Source: Algoriphagus sanaruensis
GTDB taxonomy: Bacteria > Bacteroidota > Bacteroidia > Cytophagales > Cyclobacteriaceae
Direction: 5' to 3'
Length of the DNA: 64,000 nucleotides
Assembly: GCF_001593605.1 (NCBI RefSeq)
Contig: NZ_CP012836.1
Coordinates: forward strand, 372,001-436,000
Shown here piece after piece: positions 47,101 through 56,100 of this stretch. Made by a program: the position numbers and the translations under genes. Within the stretch, counting starts at the first letter, position 1, and the number at the start of each line of letters is the position of its first letter. The notes under the pieces are model-generated. The model had not been told where the DNA came from. It ran no database searches and saw only the letters and a program-made list of their open reading frames with translations.

Positions 47101-50100
47101 TCATATCCAGTCAATGGGTCAGTGATCACCACATTGGTCAAGGTTACATTTCCAGTGTTGGTCGCTATCAAGGTGTATGTAATCACATCACCTGCTGCAT
47201 CTACCTCGGCTCCATTGTCTGTCTTCACAATCTGGATCGATGGGTTACGCTGAATCGGTGTCTCCTCTTCAGTTTCATCGCTTGGATCGTTTCCGTCAGG
47301 GCTGTCACCAGTTGCCAAAGCAGTGTTCAACACGAAGCCTGCGTTCACGTCTGACTGAGTCACTGTGTAGCTGGTCGTTCTGATTGCTGACTGACCTGGG
47401 TTAAGCGTTCCCACATTTTCTTCGTATCCAGTCAATGGGTCAGTAATCACCACATTGGTCAAGGTTACATTTCCAGTGTTGGTCGCTGTCAAGGTGTATG
47501 TAATCACATCACCTGCTGCATCTACCTCGGCTCCATTGTCTGTCTTCACAATCTGGATCGATGGGTTACGCTGAATCGGTGTCTCCTCTTCAGTCTCATC
47601 GCTTGGATCGTTTCCGTCAGGGCTGTCACCAGTGGTCAAAGCAGTGTTCAATACGAAGCCTGCGTTCACGTCTGACTGAGTCACTGTGTAGCTGGTCGTT
47701 CTGATTGCTGACTGACCTGGGTTAAGCGTTCCCACGTTTTCTTCATATCCAGTCAATGGGTCAGTAATCACCACATTGGTCAAGGTTACATTTCCAGTGT
47801 TGGTCGCTGTCAAGGTGTATGTAATCACATCACCTGCTGCATCTACCTCGGCTCCATTGTCTGTCTTCACAATCTGGATCGATGGGTTACGCTGAATCGG
47901 TGTCTCCTCTTCAGTCTCATCGCTTGGATCGTTTCCGTCAGGACTGTCACCAGTGGTCAAGGCAGTGTTCAACACGAAGCCTGCGTTCACGTCTGACTGA
48001 GTCACTGTGTAGCTGGTCGTTCTGATTGCTGACTGACCTGGGTTAAGCGTTCCCACGTTTTCTTCATATCCAGTCAATGGGTCAGTGATCACCACATTGG
48101 TCAAGGTTACATTTCCAGTGTTGGTCGCTGTCAAGGTGTATGTAATCAAATCACCTGCTGCATCTACCTCGGCTCCATTGTCTGTCTTCACAATCTGGAT
48201 GCCTGGAGTCTGTGTAAAGCATTCTGTTACAGTACTTGGCTCCGCACTTAGAATCACTTCGTAAGCATCCTCTTCTAAACCTTCACTTGGAAGCTGTTCA
48301 CCAAAATATTCTCTAATTTCTGCGATTGCAGTATTTTCATAACAACCACCGTCAATCAACTCCTGGGATATTTCAACAATTACTTGTCTTGTATCCTCCG
48401 CATTTGGAGCCAATTCAGTAATCATCCAATTATCGCCTGTCTTAATGTCTTCAACATAGATGTTAAACAGAGTAGTATTTCCAGTATTCTTAACAGTTAC
48501 ATTGAACACCAAATCTCCACCTAAAACATCCGCATTCGAAGCCACTGTTTTATTGATTGCAAGACTTTGATTTTGACATAGAGTAAGTATCAAGCTATCC
48601 GTGTCTGATACCGTCTCATCATTGGTAGTCACCTCTACTGAGTTCTCGATCATTCCAGCATCAACATCTTTCTGAGTTACCGTATAGGTAGCTTTGTATG
48701 TCCAGGTCTCGGTTACATCAAGTTCTCCGTCTTCATCAGAATCGCCTTCGACAAACTCGATCGCTGAAAGATTCGGCATCTCGTCAGTCACTTCAACTCC
48801 ACCCAAGGATACGTTTCCTGTGTTGGTTACTGTGAAGGTGTAGGTAATTACTGTTTCACCAGCAATCACTTCGTAGCAGTCTGATTCTCCGTCTACTTCC
48901 AAGCTGGATGTCTTGGTCACATTGATGCCCTTATCCTGACATAGAGTAAGTGTCAAGCTATCCGTGTCTGATACCGTCTCATCATTGGTAGTCACCTCTA
49001 CTGAGTTCTCGATCATTCCAGCATCTACATCCTCCTGAGTTACCGTATAGGTAGCTTTGTATGTCCAGGTCTCGGTTACATCAAGTTCTCCGTCTTCATC
49101 AGAATCGCCTGCGACAAACTCGATCGCTGAAAGATTCGGCATCTCGTCAGTTACTTCAACTCCACCCAAGGATACGTTTCCTGTGTTGGTTACTGTGAAG
49201 GTGTAGGTAATTACTGTCTCACCAGCAATCACTTCGTAGCAGTCTGATTCTCCATCTACTTCCAAGTTGGATGTCTTGATCACATTGATACCCTTATCCT
49301 GACATAGAGTAAGTGTCAAGCTATCTGTGTCTGATACCGTCTCATCGTTGGTAGTCACCTCTACTGAGTTCTCGATCATTCCAGCATCAACATCTTTCTG
49401 AGTTACCGTATAGGTAGCTTTGTAAGTCCAAGTCTCGGTTACATCAAGTTCTCCGTCTTCATCAGAATCGCCTTCGACAAACTCGATCGCTGAAAGATTC
49501 GGCATCTCGTCAGTCACTTCAACTCCACCCAAGGATACGTTTCCTGTGTTGGTTACTGTGAAGGTGTAGGTAATTACTGTTTCACCAGCAATCACTTCGT
49601 AGCAGTCTGATTCTCCGTCTACTTCCAAGCTGGATGTCTTGGTCACATTGATGCCCTTCTCTTGTGGCAAAATAGTTTCTTCATCGTCGCTTGAAGGTCC
49701 AGTTTCATTAGAATCAGCGGTAGCCGTATTTCTAACTATTCCAGCATCAATATCATCCTGAGTAAGGGTATAAGTAGCTGTAAATGTTAATCCGCTATCT
49801 TCTCCTACTTCAAGATCAATTGGCCCGCCATTTACTGTCACCATAGGATCGGTAACGGTTACTCCAGTTAGTTTAACATTACCTGTATTGGTTACAAGGA
49901 ATGTATACTTGATCGTTTCACCTTCATTTGCAAGGTTATCAGAATTTTCATCTACAAATTCTCCAGATTTTACAATAGAAAGTGAGCAATCATTTATAGT
50001 TAAGGTAACCGGAGTTCTCTTACTTACACAGCCAAATTCAGATACTGCCTCTGCCCAATAAGTTACAGTGCCAATTTCATTTAAGGTTGGAAGACCTTGA

Positions 50101-53100
50101 ATTGGCGTCAAACTTTCTACAGATGAATACCATCTGATTGTTTCATTCTCATTTACTGTTACTTCAGCAATTAATTCTTGAACTGGATCTATTGCACAGA
50201 CTGTTTGATTTCCTTTAGAAACCGGGGCTTCTACTTCATAATAGCTCACTGTTACTGTGGCGGTTGCCGCTTCTGTACATGGTGCTGTCGCTGCTACAGT
50301 ATAAGTATACACATTGCCAACATTGCTCCAGCTTCCTCCTGCATCAGGGGTGCCGGTCAACGCAGCAAACAATTCTGATTCCGTAGGGGTAGTGCCCTCG
50401 CATAGCGTCAACGTTCCGTTGCCTCCCGCATCAGGACCATCCTGGTAGCTCACTGTTACTGTGGCGGTTGCCGCTTCTGTACATGGTGCTGTCGCTGCTA
50501 CAGTATAAGTATACACATTGCCAACATTGCTCCAGCTTCCTCCTGCATCAGGGGTGCCGGTCAACGCAGCAAACAATTCTGATTCCGTAGGAGTAGTGCC
50601 CTCGCATAGCGTCAACGTTCCGTTGCCTCCTGCATCAGGACCATCCTGGTAGCTCACCGTTACTGTGGCGGTTGCCGCTTCTGTACATGGTGCTGTCGCT
50701 GCTACAGTATAAGTATACACATTGCCAACATTGCTCCAGCTTCCTCCTGCATCAGGAGTGCCGGTCAACGCAGCAAACAATTCTGATTCTGTTGGGGTAG
50801 TGCCCTCGCATAGCGTCAACGTTCCGTTGCCTCCTGCATCAGGACCATCCTGGTAGCTCACCGTTACTGTGGCGGTTGCCGCTTCTGTACATGGTGCTGT
50901 CGCTGCTACAGTGTAGGTATACACATTGCCATCATTGCTCCAGCTTCCTCCTGCATCAGGGGTGCCGGTCAACGCAGCAAACAATTCTGATTCCGTAGGG
51001 GTAGTGCCCTCGCATAGCGTCAACGTTCCGTTGCCTCCTGCATCAGGACCATCCTGGTAGCTCACTGTTACTGTGGCGGTTGCCGCTTCTGTACATGGTG
51101 CTGTCGCTGCTACAGTATAAGTATACACATTGCCAACATTGCTCCAGCTTCCTCCTGCATCAGGGGTGCCGGTCAACGCAGCAAACAATTCTGATTCCGT
51201 AGGAGTAGTGCCCTCGCATAGCGTCAACGTTCCGTTGCCTCCTGCATCAGGACCATCCTGGTAGCTCACCGTTACTGTGGCGGTTGCCGCTTCTGTACAT
51301 GGTGCTGTCGCTGCTACAGTATAAGTATACACATTGCCAACATTGCTCCAGCTTCCTCCTGCATCAGGAGTGCCGGTCAACGCAGCAAACAATTCTGATT
51401 CCGTTGGGGTGGTACCCTCGCATAGCGTCAACGTTCCGTTGCCTCCTGCATCAGGACCATCCTGGTAGCTCACTGTTACTGTAGCGGTTGCCGCTTCTGT
51501 ACATGGTGCTGTCGCTGCTACAGTGTAGGTATACACATTGCCATCATTGCTCCAGCTTCCTCCTGCATCAGGGGTGCCGGTCAACGCAGCAAACAATTCT
51601 GATTCCGTTGGGGTGGAGCCCTCGCATAGCGTCAACGTTCCGTTGCCTCCTGCATCAGGACCATCCTGGTAGCTCACTGTTACTGTGGCGGTTGCCGCTT
51701 CTGTACATGGTGCTGTCGCTGCTACAGTGTAGGTATACACATTGCCATCATTGCTCCAGCTTCCTCCTGCATCAGGGGTGCCGGTCAACGCAGCAAACAA
51801 TTCTGATTCCGTAGGGGTAGTGCCCTCGCATAGGGTCAACGTTCCGTTGCCTCCTGCATCAGGACCATCCTGGTAGCTCACCGTTACTGTGGCGGTTGCC
51901 GCTTCTGTACATGGTGCTGTCGCTGCTACAGTATAAGTATACACATTGCCATCATTGCTCCAGCTTCCTCCTGCATCAGGGGTGCCGGTCAACGCAGCAA
52001 ACAATTCTGATTCCGTAGGGGTAGTGCCCTCGCATAGCGTCAACGTTCCGTTGCCTCCTGCATCAGGACCATCCTGGTAGCTCACTGTTACTGTTGCGGT
52101 TGCCGCTTCTGTACATGGTGCTGTCGCTGCTACAGTGTAGGTATACACATTGCCATCATTGCTCCAGCTTCCTCCTGCATCAGGGGTGCCGGTCAACGCA
52201 GCAAACAATTCTGATTCCGTAGGGGTAGTGCCCTCGCATAGCGTCAACGTTCCGTTGTCTCCTGCATCAGGACCATCCTGGTAGCTCACTGTTACTGTGG
52301 CGGTTGCAGCTTCTGTACATGGTGCTGTCGCTGCTACAGTGTAGGTATACACATTGCCATCATTGCTCCAGCTTCCTCCTGCATCAGGGGTGCCGGTCAA
52401 TGCAGCAAACAATTCTGATTCCGTAGGGGTAGTGCCCTCGCATAGCGTCAACGTTCCGTTGCCTCCTGCATCAGGACCATCCTGGTAGCTCACCGTTACT
52501 GTGGCGGTTGCCGCTTCTGTACATGGTGCTGTCGCTGCTACAGTATAAGTATACACATTGCCAACATTGCTCCAGCTTCCTCCTGCATCAGGAGTGCCGG
52601 TCAACGCAGCAAACAATTCTGATTCTGTTGGGGTGGAGCCCTCGCATAGCGTCAACGTTCCGTTGCCTCCTGCATCAGGACCATCCTGGTAGCTCACCGT
52701 TACTGTGGCGGTTGCCGCTTCTGTACATGGTGCTGTCGCTGCTACAGTATAAGTATACACATTGCCAACATTGCTCCAGCTTCCTCCTGCATCAGGAGTG
52801 CCGGTCAACGCAGCAAACAATTCTGATTCCGTTGGGGTGGTACCCTCGCATAGCGTCAACGTTCCGTTGCCTCCTGCATCAGGACCATCCTGGTAGCTCA
52901 CTGTTACTGTAGCGGTTGCCGCTTCTGTACATGGTGCTGTCGCTGCTACAGTGTAGGTATACACATTGCCATCATTGCTCCAGCTTCCTCCTGCATCAGG
53001 GGTGCCGGTCAACGCAGCAAACAATTCTGATTCCGTTGGGGTGGAGCCCTCGCATAGCGTCAACGTTCCGTTGCCTCCTGCATCAGGACCATCCTGGTAG

Positions 53101-56100
53101 CTCACTGTTACTGTGGCGGTTGCCGCTTCTGTACATGGTGCTGTCGCTGCTACAGTGTAGGTATACACATTGCCATCATTGCTCCAGCTTCCTCCTGCAT
53201 CAGGGGTGCCGGTCAACGCAGCAAACAATTCTGATTCCGTAGGGGTAGTGCCCTCGCATAGGGTCAACGTTCCGTTGCCTCCTGCATCAGGACCATCCTG
53301 GTAGCTCACCGTTACTGTGGCGGTTGCCGCTTCTGTACATGGTGCTGTCGCTGCTACAGTATAAGTATACACATTGCCATCATTGCTCCAGCTTCCTCCT
53401 GCATCAGGGGTGCCGGTCAACGCAGCAAACAATTCTGATTCCGTAGGGGTAGTGCCCTCGCATAGCGTCAACGTTCCGTTGCCTCCTGCATCAGGACCAT
53501 CCTGGTAGCTCACTGTTACTGTTGCGGTTGCCGCTTCTGTACATGGTGCTGTCGCTGCTACAGTGTAGGTATACACATTGCCATCATTGCTCCAGCTTCC
53601 TCCTGCATCAGGGGTGCCGGTCAACGCAGCAAACAATTCTGATTCCGTAGGGGTAGTGCCCTCGCATAGCGTCAACGTTCCGTTGTCTCCTGCATCAGGA
53701 CCATCCTGGTAGCTCACTGTTACTGTGGCGGTTGCAGCTTCTGTACATGGTGCTGTCGCTGCTACAGTGTAGGTATACACATTGCCATCATTGCTCCAGC
53801 TTCCTCCTGCATCAGGGGTGCCGGTCAACGCAGCAAACAATTCTGATTCCGTAGGAGTAGTGCCCTCGCATAGCGTCAACGTTCCGTTGCCTCCTGCATC
53901 AGGACCATCCTGGTAGCTCACTGTTACTGTTGCGGTTGCCGCTTCTGTACATGGTGCTGTCGCTGCTACAGTGTAGGTATACACATTGCCATCATTGCTC
54001 CAGCTTCCTCCTGCATCAGGGGTGCCGGTCAACGCAGCAAACAATTCTGATTCTGTTGGGGTGGTACCCTCGCATAGCGTCAACGTTCCGTTGCCTCCTG
54101 CATCAGGACCATCCTGGTAGCTCACTGTTACTGTTGCGGTTGCCGCTTCTGTACATGGTGCTGTCGCTGCTACAGTGTAGGTATACACATTGCCAACATT
54201 GCTCCAGCTTCCTCCTGCATCAGGGGTGCCGGTCAACGCAGCAAACAATTCTGATTCCGTAGGGGTAGTGCCCTCGCATAGCGTCAACGTTCCGTTGCCT
54301 CCTGCATCAGGACCATCCTGGTAGCTCACCGTTACTGTGGCGGTTGCCGCTTCTGTACATGGTGCTGTCGCTGCTACAGTATAAGTATACACATTGCCAA
54401 CATTGCTCCAGCTTCCTCCTGCATCAGGGGTGCCGGTCAACGCAGCAAACAATTCTGATTCCGTAGGGGTAGTGCCCTCGCATAGCGTCAACGTTCCGTT
54501 GCCTCCTGCATCAGGACCATCCTGGTAGCTCACCGTTACTGTGGCGGTTGCTTCTACCGGACAAGGAGAATTAGATGACAATGTGTAAGTATAAACATTA
54601 CCAACATTGGTCCAAATTCCTCCTGTATCAGGAGAACCTCCTAAGGCAGCAAATAACTGGGATTCAGTTGGGGATGCTCCTTCACATAGGATTAAATCCC
54701 CATTAATTCCTGGATTCAATACAACAGGTACTGGCTGAGGATTGATGGTAACAACAGCAGGAGAACTTATACATCCATCCGCTGATTTTACTGTGACACT
54801 GTATTGACCTGGATTAAGATTATTAAATACATTGGAATCCTGATAGTCAACACCATCAATAGAATATGTAAAATTATTTCCTGTTGGGGCTGAAACTGTT
54901 ATTGCACCTGTAGCTACTTCACAAGTTGGCTGAGTTAAGGATGTTGTAGGCGAACCAGGAGTGACAGGTTGATCTGGCACACTAACCTGAGCTGTTCGAA
55001 TACATTCATTTGATAGTTTAACCCTAACTGTATATAGACCAGGAGTGAGATTATTAAAGGTATTAGATTCTTGGTAATTCTGACCATCAATTGAATAGGT
55101 AGCCCCACTTACTTGACCTACTGTTATACTACCAACTGCAACAGAACAAGTAGGCGCAGTGATTTCAGTTTCCACATCAAATGCCGTAGGATAAGATAGA
55201 TCCTCAATTCTTGTTACAGATACAGCTGGATTCTGAGAATCAGTTACTACCAATCTTACTTGTGATGCAGAATTATCACTATAGGTATGAACAGGATTAG
55301 CTGTAGTATTATCAATGATACCATCATTATTGAAGTCCCATGCATAGGTATAAGGAGAAACACCACCATTTACATCTGAGGTAAAGTAGAAAGTATAACC
55401 AGAATCTCCATAACAACTTGTGTAATCGATATCTGCTGAAAGTGGAGCGGAAACAAAGATTTCATCCAAGCACTCACTTTGAGCTTTGTTGTAGTCACCA
55501 CAATCTACTGGAATAGAATTGGGATTTGTCAACCACACCAAAAGGATATTGGTCATTCTCAATTCATCGCCACATTGCCAACCATCAATTTTTTGGATAA
55601 CTCTTTTAACCACACCTTGCGCACCAACATCAATTAACCCTATGTATGAGTTTATTTGAATTGGAGTTGCAGATTCACCAATAAACAATTTGGCGAAAAG
55701 TCTTGTCTCATACCGAGCTGTATTGGAATTCTGTTGAATTTCTACAGTTATGTATACATCTTGCTGTACTCCATCCTCACAAGTTCCAGTAATTCTGTTT
55801 CCGTTTACATCACTTAGATAGACTGCTGGGAAGTTCAAATTGTTGGTGGTGCAGTTAAAATCTTCTGGCTCACATGGAGGAAAATCCGGGCCTTCACTCA
55901 CCAAAATCATCGCTTCTACAATTGGGCTTTCACATCCAGCTGCATTAACTTCACTTACATACTTTTTATAAGTACCAAGTGTATTACTGTTAATGCTTGG
56001 AGTGCCATTTAATGGTGTACCCCCAGCAGGAGAGTCGTACCATCTTAAAGTATTATTCGAATTTTTCTTATTTGCCTTAAATTCATAATTACCTGAATTC

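Noticed and set aside
50178..54262. Plus-strand frames of 66-134 codons repeated across the 204-bp array
   Set aside because: They are antisense to the adhesin repeats, recur with the repeat period and have no start signals; they are by-products of the repeats.
50244..54527. CRISPR array
   Set aside because: The whole 204-bp unit is conserved and in frame; there are no variable spacers and no cas genes.
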